DNA from: Actinoplanes sichuanensis
Lineage (GTDB): Bacteria > Actinomycetota > Actinomycetes > Mycobacteriales > Micromonosporaceae
DNA length: 64,000 bases
Direction of reading: 5' to 3'
NCBI RefSeq assembly: GCF_033097365.1
Contig: NZ_AP028461.1
Span: 10,381,501 to 10,445,500 of the forward strand
Part shown: positions 25,525-33,988 of the stretch, in pieces
How the letters are laid out: each line of letters begins with the position of its first letter
Numbering within the stretch: the first letter of the stretch is position 1
The notes under the pieces: model-generated
Databases searched by the model: none
Told to the model about the DNA's origin: nothing
The model's input: only the letters and a program-made list of their open reading frames with translations
Made by a program: the position numbers and the translations under genes

Positions 25525-26121
25525 GTGACGCGGCGTGTAGTGGTGACGATGCTGGTCCCGGTGCCGTGGAGCCCACCCGGCGTGGACCTGGCGGCCTGGC
25601 GTGCGGCCATGGCCGAGGACGTGGTCGACCTGCTGGCCCGGCTGGCCCAGGCCGAGGCCGCGATCGCCGCCACCCGGGACGACCTGGCACTGGCCGGTGA
25701 GATCGCCTGGCCGGGCATGCGCATCTACGAGATCGCCACCCCGACGGTGTTGCCGGTGCTGGCCGCGGCCGCCGCGGACGGTTTCGAGCAGGCCGCCGTG
25801 ATCGCCGGAGACGCTCCGGACGTACCGGGAATGACCCTGGGAAAGCTGCTACGGCCCCTCGACGCCAAGTCCGTGGCGGTGGCTCCGGCCGGCCCCGGCG
25901 GGGGCCTCTTCGGCGTCGCCACGAGCCTGCCCGCGCCGGACTGGCTGGTCGATCACGATCTCGACACCGCCTCCGCCCAACTGCTGCGCAGGACGGCACC
26001 GTCGCCCGGCGAGGTCACCTCGACCCCGCCGTGGCGTCGGCTGCGCGGCCCGACCGATCTGGCCGGCCTGGAGCCCGCCCTGGAGGGCTGGGAGAACACC
26101 CGGGCCCTCCTCGGCGGCTGA
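25525..26121 (+). CDS. Conserved protein, weakly like DUF2064 nucleotidyl/glycosyltransferases
   Basis: A 198-residue Ala-rich protein. The AAVIAGDAPDVPG and VAVAPAGPGGG segments match the layout of the SDLP and GPAxDGG blocks of DUF2064/CofC-like transferases, but the metal aspartates are only partly preserved. It could bind a sugar nucleotide. GTG start. It ends 8 bp before the stop of the convergent metalloprotease-like gene. Confidence 0.5.
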   Translation: MTRRVVVTMLVPVPWSPPGVDLAAWRAAMAEDVVDLLARLAQAEAAIAATRDDLALAGEIAWPGMRIYEIATPTVLPVLAAAAADGFEQAAVIAGDAPDVPGMTLGKLLRPLDAKSVAVAPAGPGGGLFGVATSLPAPDWLVDHDLDTASAQLLRRTAPSPGEVTSTPPWRRLRGPTDLAGLEPALEGWENTRALLGG

Positions 26122-26129
26122 AGCGCTGG

Positions 26130-27365
26130 TCAGTCCTCTTTCGGGCCCTCGCCCAGGTTGTCCAGCTCGCTGATGTCCCAGTCCGAACGGATCCGGGCGA
26201 AGGCCTCCGGGTCGGCGAAATCCTCGTCGGTCGGCAGTAGGTCCGGGTGGTCCCACAGCGCGTCCCGCCCGGCGATGCCCCGGTGCTCGGTGACCGCGGT
26301 CCACAGCGCGCCCGCCTCACGCAGACGCCGTGGCCGCAGCTCCAGGCCGACCAGGGCGGCGAACGTCTGCTCGGCCGGACCGCCGGCGGCCCGACGGCGG
26401 CGGAACGCCTCGCCGAGCGGCACCACGGACGGCAGCCGGTCACCGGCGGCGGCGTCCACCACCTGACCGACCCAGCCCTCGACCAGCGCGAGCGCGGTCT
26501 CCAACCGGGCCAGCCCGGCCTTCTGCTGCGGGGTGTCCTCGGGAGTGAAGATGCCCTCGAGGGCCATCGCCTGCATCGACTCCGGGTCGGTCGGGTCGAC
26601 GCGGCTCATCGCCTCCTCGATCGCCTCCCGATTCACCGTGATGCCGTTGGCGTAGGTCTCGACGGCGCTCAGCACGTGCGCTCGCAGCCACGGGACATGC
26701 CCGAAGAGCCGCTGGTGGGCCGCCTCGCGCAGCGCCACGTACAGCCGGACCTGGTCCTCGGGAAGCTCGAGGCCTGATCCGTACACCTTGATGTTGGAGG
26801 GAACCAGCGCCGCGGTGCCGGCCGGGCCGAGCGGAAGCCCGATGTCGCCGGCCGAGAGGACCTCGGCCGCGAGCTGGCCGAAGGCCTGCCCGAGTTGACC
26901 GCCGAAGAGCGCGCCGCCGAGCGTGGCGACCATCGACTGCATCGGGCCGAGTTGGAGGCGGGCCTCCTCGGGGACCAGGTCGCCCATCGCGCCCACCATG
27001 CGGCCGGCGATCGGCTCACACAGCTTCTTCCAGACGTCCAGGGTGTTGTAGATCCACTCATTACGGTTCCACGCGACGGACTTGTGGATGCCGGTCGGGA
27101 GCGCGCACACCGGATCGAGCCAGAGGTCGGCGAGGCGCAGAGCCTCCTCGACCTGATGGCGCTCCAGCATGTTCACCGCGGGGTCACCGGCGGCCGAGAG
27201 CTGGCTGGCGGCGACCTGACGGGCCAGGTCCCAGTTGACCGGGCCACTGCCGGGCGCGGCGAACATCTGCTGCAGCTGCGCCATGAACTGCTGCATCTGC
27301 TGCGGGTCGGAGGGGTCGGGCGGCTGCGCGCCCGGCAGGGAGAAGCCGAACGGGATATCAGGCAC
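26130..27365 (-). CDS. DUF2342 zinc-dependent metalloprotease-like protein
   Basis: A 411-residue protein of the actinobacterial family often listed as coenzyme F420 biosynthesis-associated or zinc-dependent metalloprotease. Family blocks NRNEWIYNTLD, GGQLGQAFGQLA and REAAHQRLFGHVPWL are present; the last holds the putative metal-binding His. Gln/Met-rich N-terminus. Rv3195 is the counterpart in the mycobacterial gene order. It is divergent from the PDZ protease gene. Confidence 0.82.
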   Translation of the reverse strand: MPDIPFGFSLPGAQPPDPSDPQQMQQFMAQLQQMFAAPGSGPVNWDLARQVAASQLSAAGDPAVNMLERHQVEEALRLADLWLDPVCALPTGIHKSVAWNRNEWIYNTLDVWKKLCEPIAGRMVGAMGDLVPEEARLQLGPMQSMVATLGGALFGGQLGQAFGQLAAEVLSAGDIGLPLGPAGTAALVPSNIKVYGSGLELPEDQVRLYVALREAAHQRLFGHVPWLRAHVLSAVETYANGITVNREAIEEAMSRVDPTDPESMQAMALEGIFTPEDTPQQKAGLARLETALALVEGWVGQVVDAAAGDRLPSVVPLGEAFRRRRAAGGPAEQTFAALVGLELRPRRLREAGALWTAVTEHRGIAGRDALWDHPDLLPTDEDFADPEAFARIRSDWDISELDNLGEGPKED

Positions 27366-27455
27366 GACCCCAACGGTACGCGCGAAAAGCCCGTAGCGGA
27401 CTGAGGGAGGTATCAGCTCAGAGAGAACTCAGACAGGGTGGGTACGCTCACGCGC

Positions 27456-28484
27456 ATGAGACGTCGCGGTGTCACCGTCATCCTCGGCGCCCTGATCACC
27501 GCTCTGCTGGCTGCCGGTGTCATGGTCGCACCGATGCCCTACGTGGTGCTCAAGCCCGGCCCCACCGTCGACACCCTCGGTGTGCAGAACGGGGTCGAGG
27601 TCATCCAGGTCGCCAAGGGCGAGACCTCCAAGTCCGCCGGCCAGCTGCGCCTCACCACGGTCAACGTGCAGTCGCAGGTGGAGCTGGTGTGGGCGATCCG
27701 GGGCTGGCTGAGCGACTCGGACGCGGTGGTGCCCCGTGAGCTGATCTACCCGCCGGACCGGAGTGAGCAGCAGGTCCAGGAGCAGAACGCCCAGGAGTGG
27801 AAGGACTCGCAGAGCAGCGCCGAGAAGGTCGCACTCCGCGAGCTGGGCTACCCGATGCAGGTCTACGTGGGCAAGGTCACCACCGGCGGAGCGGCCGACG
27901 GCGTGCTGAAGGCCGAGGACGTCCTCAAGTCGATCGACGGCACCGAGATCACCCGGGACGACCAGGTCGCCGAGCTGGTCCGGGCCAAGCCGGCCGGCAC
28001 CACGCTCACCGTCGCCTACGAGCGCGACGGCAAGGCGGCGACCGCGCAGATCACCTCCAAGGCCGACGCGTCCGACGGCAAACCGCGGATCGGCATCGAG
28101 ATCGCCACCAAGCAGTCCGACCCACTCGGGATCAAGATCGATCTCGACAAGATCGGCGGCCCGAGTGCGGGCCTGATGTTCACCCTGGGCATCATCGACA
28201 AGATGAAGCCCGAGGACCTCACCGGCGGCAAGATCATCGCTGGTACGGGCACCATCGACGACGACGGCAATGTGGGCCCGATCGGCGGCATCCCGCAGAA
28301 GCTGGTCGGCGCCGAGAAAGCCGGGGCCGTGCTCTTCCTGGTCCCCAAGGACAACTGTGCGGAGGCGCTGCGCAACGCCCGACCCGGGCTCACCATGGCC
28401 GAGGTGGCCACGGTGGACGACGCGCTCACCGCGCTCAAGACGTTCACCGCCGGAAACGACCCGAAGCCGTGCTCGGCTTCGTGA
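27456..28484 (+). CDS. Secreted or membrane-anchored PDZ-Lon serine protease
   Basis: A 342-residue protein: an N-terminal signal or anchor helix (about 6-25), a PDZ domain (about 130-200) and a C-terminal Lon-type proteolytic domain (S16). The Ser-Lys dyad is visible: Ser237 in GGPSAGL and Lys282 in IPQKLVGA, 45 residues apart as in Lon. It lacks the AAA part, so it is ATP-independent and acts outside the membrane. The ATG at 27456 is probably leaderless (TACGCT ends 7 nt before it). Rv3194c is the M. tuberculosis equivalent. Confidence 0.88.
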   Translation: MRRRGVTVILGALITALLAAGVMVAPMPYVVLKPGPTVDTLGVQNGVEVIQVAKGETSKSAGQLRLTTVNVQSQVELVWAIRGWLSDSDAVVPRELIYPPDRSEQQVQEQNAQEWKDSQSSAEKVALRELGYPMQVYVGKVTTGGAADGVLKAEDVLKSIDGTEITRDDQVAELVRAKPAGTTLTVAYERDGKAATAQITSKADASDGKPRIGIEIATKQSDPLGIKIDLDKIGGPSAGLMFTLGIIDKMKPEDLTGGKIIAGTGTIDDDGNVGPIGGIPQKLVGAEKAGAVLFLVPKDNCAEALRNARPGLTMAEVATVDDALTALKTFTAGNDPKPCSAS

Positions 28485-28590
28485 AACGCACACGCCGGTA
28501 GTGACGGGACAGTTCTGCCGCGTATAGAAGCTGGATGCGACATCGTAAGGTGAAACACCGGCCAGACGAAGTGTGGAGCCAACGTTGGTC

Positions 28591-31581
28591 ATGCGTAACA
28601 GTCCTCTACCGAGGATGAGCCGGCGCGGTCGCGTGACCGTCGGCGTCCTGGTCGGGGTCTTCATTCTTTTCACGCTGCTCGGTTGGGGTATCGACGCGTA
28701 CACCGACTACCTGTGGTTCGACGAGGTGCAGAAGACCACGGTCTTCTCCGGGGTGTTGACCACCCGTCTCGTCCTCTTCCTGGTGGTCGGCGCGGCGATG
28801 ACGCTGATCGTCGCCGGCAACCTCTACCTGGCGTACCGTCTGCGCCCGCTGCTGCGCCCACACTCAGCGGAACAGGCCACGCTGGAGCGCTACCGCATGA
28901 TCCTGGCGCCCCGCCTGGGCACCTGGATCGCCGTCACCGGCATCGTCATCGGCTTCTTCGCGGGGCTCTCCGCGCAGAGCCGGTGGAGTGACTGGATGCT
29001 GTTCCAGAACGGCAGTTCCTTCGGCGAGACCGACCCTCAGTTCGGGGTCGACATCGCCTTCTACATCTTCGAGTACCCGCTGTGGCGTTACGTGCTCGGT
29101 CTCGGCTTCACCGCCGTGGTGCTGTCGGTGATCGGCTCGCTGGCCGTGCACTACATCTTCGGCGGCGTGCGTCTGCAGGGTGTCGGCGACCGGATGACCA
29201 CCGCCGCCCGCGCGCATCTGACCTCGCTGGTCGCGGTGTTCGTGCTGCTCAAGGCGGTGGCGTATGTGCTCGACAGGCGGGCGCTCCTGCTCGAGCAGCA
29301 CGTGTCGCCCGGGCTGTACGGCGCGGGCTACACCGACGTGAACGCGCTGCTGCCGGCCAAGGAGATCCTCGCCTACATCTCCGTGGTGGTGGCGATCGCG
29401 ATCATCGTCTTCTCCAACGCCGTGATGCGGAACCTGGTGTGGCCCGGTGTCTCGCTGGCACTGTTGGCGATCTCGGCCGTCGCGATCGGCGGCATCTACC
29501 CGCTGGCCGTGCAGAACTTCCAGGTCAAGCCGAGCCTCTACGACAAGGAGGCGGAGTACATAACGCGGTCCATCCAGGCCACCCGGACGGCGTTCGGGCT
29601 GGAGAACACCGCGGTCTCGGAATACCCCACGGGCGACGGCCGGCCGCCGGCGGAACTCGCCGACGACACCAGCGCGCAGAACGTCCGGGTGATCGACCCG
29701 CAGCTCGTCTCGCAGGCGTTCACCGTGTCGCAGCAGTCCCGCGGCTTCTACGACTTCGGCGAGAAACTCGACGTGGACCGTTACACGATCGGCGGCAAGA
29801 CCCAGGACTACGTGGTCGGCGCCCGCGAGATCGACGACGAGAAGCTGACCGCGCAGCAGAGCAACTGGCTCAACCGGCACACCGTCTACACCCACGGCTA
29901 CGGCCTGGTGGCGGCGCCGGCCAACCAGAAGTGCGACACCGGCCTGCCACTGTTCGCCTCCGGCCTGCTCGGCAGCGAGGGCGGCGAGGAGAACGTCAAC
30001 AAGTGCATCACGCCGACCCAGGAGCTGGAAGCCAAGCAGCCGCGGATCTACTACGGCGAGAAATCCACCGAGTACGCGATCGTCGGCCAGGCTGACGGCG
30101 GCAACAACGTGGAGTTCGACCGTCCGCGGGGGCAGAGCACCACCTCCGGCGAGGAGTACTACACCTACTCGGGCAAGGGCGGCGTCGAGATCGGCTCGTT
30201 CTTCCGGCGGATGATCTTCGCGATCAAGAACACCGAGAGCAACTTCGTGCTTTCCGGCGCGGTAAACGACAACTCCAAGCTGATGTACATCCGTCAGCCC
30301 CGGGAGCGCGTCGAGAAGGTGGCCCCGTTCCTCACCATCGACGGCGACCCGTACCCGGCCGTCGTCGACGGGCGCATCGTGTGGATCCTCGACGGTTACA
30401 CGACCGCGAAGACGTACCCGTACGCCCAGAAGATCAACCTGGCCACCGAGACCGAGGACCGGCTCACCGGCACCGGGTCGTTCGCGCTCGCCCGTGACGA
30501 CGTCAACTACATGCGCAACTCGGTCAAGGCGACCGTCGACGCGTACGACGGCACCGTCACCCTGTACGAGTTCGACGACAAGGACCCGATCCTCAAGGCG
30601 TGGAACAAGGCCTTCGGCGGTGACCTGATCGTGCCGAAAGCCCAGATCCCGCAGGCACTCGCCGACCACTTCCGCTACCCGGCCGACCTGTTCAAGGTGC
30701 AGCGCAACCTGCTCACCAAGTTCCACGTCGAGGACTCGCGGACGTTCTTCTCCGGCGAGGACTTCTGGCAGGTGCCGAACGCACCCGACGCACCGCAGAG
30801 CGGGTTCCAGCCGCCGTTCTACCTCAACGTCAAGCTCCCCGAGCAGACTGAGAGCCGGTTCCAGTTGACCGCCGGTGTCACCCCGCTCAAACGGGAGAAC
30901 ATGGCGGCCCTGGTCTCCGGCTCGTACGTCAACGGCGAACCGAGGCTGGAGATACTGCAGCTACGTGACAACACGATCGCGCCCGGCCCGGTCCAGGTGC
31001 ATCAGCTGATGGTCAACAAGGAGAACATCGCCAACCAGCTGACACTGCTCAACCGTGGCGGCCAGGCGTCGGTCCTCTACGGCAACCTGATCTCGCTCCC
31101 ACTGGGCAACGACATCCTGTACGTCGAGCCCGTCTACGTGAAGAGCAGCCAGGCCAACGCGGCGCCGCTGCTGCAGAAGGTGCTGATGTCCTACGGTGAC
31201 GGCGGTTCGTACGTCGTCCTCGAAGACAACCTCACCAAGGGCCTCGAAGCCCTGGCCGCCCTGGGCAAGTCCGGCGCACCACCCACCACCACCCCGACCA
31301 CGCCGACCACGCCCACCACCCCGGGCGCCTCACCATCACCCAGCACCAGCGTCTCCCCGTCCACCCCGCCGCCCACCGCGGTGCCGGCGGACATGGCGGC
31401 GGCCGCCGCCGCAGTCGACAAGGCCATCGAAGACCTGAAGGCCGCTAAGCGCTCCGGCGACCTCGCCAAGGAGGGCCAGGCGCTGATCGACCTGGACAAC
31501 GCGATCAAGCAGTTCCAGAACCTGCAGAAGGCGACGCCGGCCGGCACCACCACAAGTCCCACACCCACACCGAGCGGGTGA
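28591..31581 (+). CDS. UPF0182 large membrane protein
   Basis: A 996-residue protein with about seven N-terminal membrane helices (first 330 residues) and a long extracellular domain. The WFDEVQ and GVDIAFYIF segments are typical of UPF0182. The tail (about 895-996) is a Thr/Pro-rich spacer, a short Ala/Lys helix and a second Pro/Thr stretch. Function is unknown. ATG 28591 is preferred; GTG 28573 would add six residues. It ends at the terminator that also contains the tRNA promoter. Confidence 0.88.
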   Translation: MRNSPLPRMSRRGRVTVGVLVGVFILFTLLGWGIDAYTDYLWFDEVQKTTVFSGVLTTRLVLFLVVGAAMTLIVAGNLYLAYRLRPLLRPHSAEQATLERYRMILAPRLGTWIAVTGIVIGFFAGLSAQSRWSDWMLFQNGSSFGETDPQFGVDIAFYIFEYPLWRYVLGLGFTAVVLSVIGSLAVHYIFGGVRLQGVGDRMTTAARAHLTSLVAVFVLLKAVAYVLDRRALLLEQHVSPGLYGAGYTDVNALLPAKEILAYISVVVAIAIIVFSNAVMRNLVWPGVSLALLAISAVAIGGIYPLAVQNFQVKPSLYDKEAEYITRSIQATRTAFGLENTAVSEYPTGDGRPPAELADDTSAQNVRVIDPQLVSQAFTVSQQSRGFYDFGEKLDVDRYTIGGKTQDYVVGAREIDDEKLTAQQSNWLNRHTVYTHGYGLVAAPANQKCDTGLPLFASGLLGSEGGEENVNKCITPTQELEAKQPRIYYGEKSTEYAIVGQADGGNNVEFDRPRGQSTTSGEEYYTYSGKGGVEIGSFFRRMIFAIKNTESNFVLSGAVNDNSKLMYIRQPRERVEKVAPFLTIDGDPYPAVVDGRIVWILDGYTTAKTYPYAQKINLATETEDRLTGTGSFALARDDVNYMRNSVKATVDAYDGTVTLYEFDDKDPILKAWNKAFGGDLIVPKAQIPQALADHFRYPADLFKVQRNLLTKFHVEDSRTFFSGEDFWQVPNAPDAPQSGFQPPFYLNVKLPEQTESRFQLTAGVTPLKRENMAALVSGSYVNGEPRLEILQLRDNTIAPGPVQVHQLMVNKENIANQLTLLNRGGQASVLYGNLISLPLGNDILYVEPVYVKSSQANAAPLLQKVLMSYGDGGSYVVLEDNLTKGLEALAALGKSGAPPTTTPTTPTTPTTPGASPSPSTSVSPSTPPPTAVPADMAAAAAAVDKAIEDLKAAKRSGDLAKEGQALIDLDNAIKQFQNLQKATPAGTTTSPTPTPSG

Positions 31582-31588
31582 GCATCGT

Positions 31589-31617
31589 CTCCGGGGGCCG
31601 TTTTGCGGCCCCCGGAG
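31589..31617 (+). terminator. Terminator of the UPF0182 gene
   Basis: A perfect 12-bp stem (31589-31600 with 31606-31617) with loop TTTTG, 7 bp after the stop. The -35 of the following tRNA promoter lies in its loop and right arm. Confidence 0.85.
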
Positions 31618-31632
31618 CACGTGCGCTAAGGT
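31603..31632 (+). promoter_or_regulatory. Promoter of initiator tRNA, left copy
   Basis: TTGCGG (31603-31608), 18-nt spacer, TAAGGT (31627-31632); the tRNA begins 12 nt later. The right copy keeps the same layout (TTGCAG, 18 nt, TAGGGT on the minus strand at 34567-34538). Confidence 0.6.
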
Positions 31633-31643
31633 TTAGCTACCGA

Positions 31644-31717
31644 CGCGGGGTGGAGCAGCTCGGTAGCTCGCTGGGCTCATAACCCAGAGGTCGCAGGTTC
31701 AAATCCTGTCCCCGCTA
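31644..31717 (+). tRNA. Initiator tRNA-Met (CAT), copy 1
   Basis: 74 nt without encoded CCA. The cloverleaf is complete: acceptor stem CGCGGGG/CCCCGC, anticodon CAT, T-loop GTTCAAATC. Initiator hallmarks are the unpaired 1:72 position (C1 opposite T72) and three consecutive G:C pairs in the anticodon stem (GGG/CCC). It is identical to the copy on the opposite strand at 34453-34526. Confidence 0.95.
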
Positions 31718-31735
31718 CGAGTGCAGGGGGTCTCT

Positions 31736-31754
31736 GTCCGCGGAATGCGCGGAC
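31736..31754 (+). terminator. Hairpin downstream of the initiator tRNA
   Basis: A 7-bp stem (31736-31742 with 31748-31754) with a 5-nt loop, followed after a short GC stretch by TTCGCGTTT. A second hairpin (31779-31784 with 31788-31793) follows. Both are repeated in the right arm. Confidence 0.5.
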
Positions 31755-31846
31755 CGGGGCCCTCTTCGCGTTTCATCAGGGGGCCGAGCCCCCCGAACCC
31801 CCGCGTTACGGCTGGTTCGGCGTCTCTGCCCACTCATCGTTACCCC

Positions 31847-32518
31847 GGCCGTGCGGCCTGGCGGCCTCGACCCTGACGTTCGGTGCGGTTATTCCTGCCA
31901 CGATCCGTGCGGGCCGTCCCGGCGTACTCGCACTGCCGCCTCCACCGGGCTCCGCGTGCCACGCACCTCGTACCGTCGGCCGTGCGGCCTGGCGGCCTCG
32001 GCCCTGGCGTCTGGTGCGGCATCTCTGTCATGCATCGCTATCGCTGAGTTTGCGGCCTGTCTCGGCTTTGACGTTCGGTGCGGCGCTCACGCCGCTTGCC
32101 GTTGCCGCTGGACGTGTGGCCTTGCGGCCTTGGCCCTGGCGTTCGGTGTGGCATCGTTGCTGCTCGCCGCTACCGCGGTCGAGGAGGCCTCGTCACTGTC
32201 ATCACGGCCGGCCGCGCACCGGGATTCCTATGTGTGCGCTGGCCGACTTTCTGGCGTCTTTGAAAGTCTGCGCAGAGTGAACGCGTACGGATGTTCGGGT
32301 TGAGCCTGGCTCGGGACCAGGGCCTCCATGGGGATCACCGGATCTGCGGTGGTTGATCTCTTGTTCCTGTCGGGGTTGTTCGGCTGGGTGTTCTGGCAGG
32401 TCGAAGAGTGTTTGTTGCCGCCTGACGCGATGGGCCGGCGGGGTTACCCAAAGATCACCTAAAGCGGTCTGTGCGATCTTCTTCGGGCTTTGTTGGAGTG
32501 CTGGGCCGGGAGGCGACT
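31847..32518. other. Non-coding repeat-rich stretch after the tRNA
   Basis: No convincing gene. Modules of about 45 bp sharing GTGCGGCCTGGCGGCCT and a CCCTGGCGT-GGTGCGGCAT tail begin near 31847, 31978 and 32110, with partial copies between. Open frames here lack ribosome sites and normal codon use. From about 32175 the sequence is unique and lower in GC; it probably holds the promoter of the gene at 32519. Confidence 0.6.
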
Positions 32519-32938
32519 GTGCGGGTTCGTTGGGGTTTTGTGGCTGGGCTTCTTGTGGCCGGGGCCGTGGGTGGCCTTGTCGTTTCCGGATCGGGTGGGG
32601 TGGCTGCGGCCAGTGGGTCGAACACCGTGTTCGTCGCAGGCGGTGGGGTCGGCGGCGGCGGCGGAATCGTTCTGGAGCCGGACTCGGATGTAGTCGGCCT
32701 GGCCAGTGGGTCGAACACGGTGTTCGTTCCGGGTGGGTCTGCGCGGAGCCTCGTGCGGGCGACCCCTCAGCGCGGTGGAGAGACCGGCACGCTGGTTACG
32801 AGTAGTGGTGGCGGGGAGACCGGCACGCTGGTCGCCAGCGGTACCGGCGAAGAGATCGCGGTGCTGATCGCCGGGGGCACCGGCGGCGGGACCGGTACTC
32901 CGCCTGGCAGTGGGATGACCGGCGGTACCGGAATCTGA
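32519..32938 (+). CDS. Small secreted Gly/Thr-rich protein
   Basis: 139 residues from a GTG preceded by GGGAGG at about 6 nt. A signal peptide (about 1-27, ending near GVAAA) leads into low-complexity sequence with two copies of ASGSNTVFV and two of GETGTLV. No domain is recognised. It lies in the unique DNA between the two inverted arms. It might be a surface or matrix protein. The start at 32471 is an alternative. Confidence 0.5.
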   Translation: MRVRWGFVAGLLVAGAVGGLVVSGSGGVAAASGSNTVFVAGGGVGGGGGIVLEPDSDVVGLASGSNTVFVPGGSARSLVRATPQRGGETGTLVTSSGGGETGTLVASGTGEEIAVLIAGGTGGGTGTPPGSGMTGGTGI

Positions 32939-33086
32939 GCTGGTCGGGTGCCGGGGGACACGGACCGACAGGGCACCCAAAGGTTGATCGCCATCATTTC
33001 AGTGGCGCCCCTGTGCGGTGGACTTCCGATCCGGTGGGCGCCACGCCGATCTCGCCTCATGGCGACCACACAAGGAGATCACCCTG

Positions 33087-33755
33087 TTGCGTCGCAACGC
33101 TTACATCGTTCTTCTGGGCGGCAGCCTCCTACTCGGGGGCACGGCTGGTGCCGTACCCGTGCTTGCCGGAACCCAGGGGCCGCCGCCGGGTCAGGTGCGT
33201 CCGTCGGCGATTCCGAGTCCGACGTCACCGCGGCCATCCACGCCGATGAGCCCGGGGCCGACCTCCGCCGGTCCGGTGAGCCCGAAGCCGGCATCGGGCT
33301 GCGACCACGACCCCAGCGTCTGGCCGGAGTGGACGGCTACGCCCGGCATCGAGACACTCAGCCGCAGAAGGCCGCCGACCACACCCACGATCACCCCACG
33401 ACCCACCACTCCACCAACCTCACCAGCCACCCTCACACCGACGCCGCCGGCAACTTCACCACCCACCTCACCGCCGACTCCGTCGGTGACAGTTCCTCCC
33501 ACCTCACCGCCGACCCCGCCGGCCACACTTCCACCCACCTCACCGTTCACCCCGCCGCCTACCGAGCCGCAGGTTCCGTCCTCCAACAAGCCGTCGACCT
33601 CACCACCCGCGGAACCTCCCGTCGAACCGTCGACTTCAGCGTCAGACCCAGAACCGGCGCCGAGCGGTCCGACTCCATCTGCCAGCCTGCCTGTGACCTC
33701 GCCGACACCCAACAGTTCCGCATCCAAGTGCGTGAGTCCGTCACCGAGCTCGTAA
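33087..33755 (+). CDS. Secreted Pro/Thr/Ser-rich protein
   Basis: 222 residues from a TTG start with AAGGAG 9 nt upstream. A signal peptide (RRNAYIVLLGGSLLLGG, cleavage near VLAG) is followed by about 180 residues of Pro/Thr/Ser repeats (PPTSPPTP type) typical of extended, possibly glycosylated wall spacers; no folded domain is visible. Codon third positions are C-rich as in real genes. It ends at a strong terminator. Confidence 0.55.
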   Translation: MRRNAYIVLLGGSLLLGGTAGAVPVLAGTQGPPPGQVRPSAIPSPTSPRPSTPMSPGPTSAGPVSPKPASGCDHDPSVWPEWTATPGIETLSRRRPPTTPTITPRPTTPPTSPATLTPTPPATSPPTSPPTPSVTVPPTSPPTPPATLPPTSPFTPPPTEPQVPSSNKPSTSPPAEPPVEPSTSASDPEPAPSGPTPSASLPVTSPTPNSSASKCVSPSPSS

Positions 33756-33775
33756 CCCGAACTCGGTGACACCCG

Positions 33776-33810
33776 AAGGCCCTTGTCGGCGAAGACGCGA
33801 CAAGGGCCTT
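33776..33810 (+). terminator. Terminator of the Pro-rich gene
   Basis: A perfect 13-bp stem (33776-33788 with 33798-33810) 8 bp after the stop at 33768-33770 of a neighbouring frame and about 20 bp after the gene's own stop. It supports real transcription here. Confidence 0.8.
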
Positions 33811-33988
33811 TCGCGCCCCCAGAGCCCCCAGCCGCCAGGTCACGCGGGCCGGGTTATTCGTGCGTGGCAGCTCACCGCACCAGGCGTCACCCCCGAAGCC
33901 GCGCCGCACGGCCGGGTGCGCATGAGAGACACCGTCACCGGCCCAGACACCAGAGCCGAGACCGCCAGGCCACAAGACCAACGGCGAA

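Larger units (their letters stand above)
31592..32174. repeat. Left arm of a large imperfect inverted repeat
   Basis: About 583 bp whose reverse complement recurs at 33989-34580. It includes the UPF0182 terminator, the tRNA promoter, the initiator tRNA gene, the tRNA terminator and a run of GC-rich repeat modules. Identity is essentially complete over the tRNA and the next 100 bp, then falls with scattered substitutions and small indels. Confidence 0.9.

Noticed and set aside
28864..30726. 620-codon minus-strand open frame opposite the UPF0182 gene
   Set aside because: It is a shadow of the real gene with no recognisable domain or start signal.
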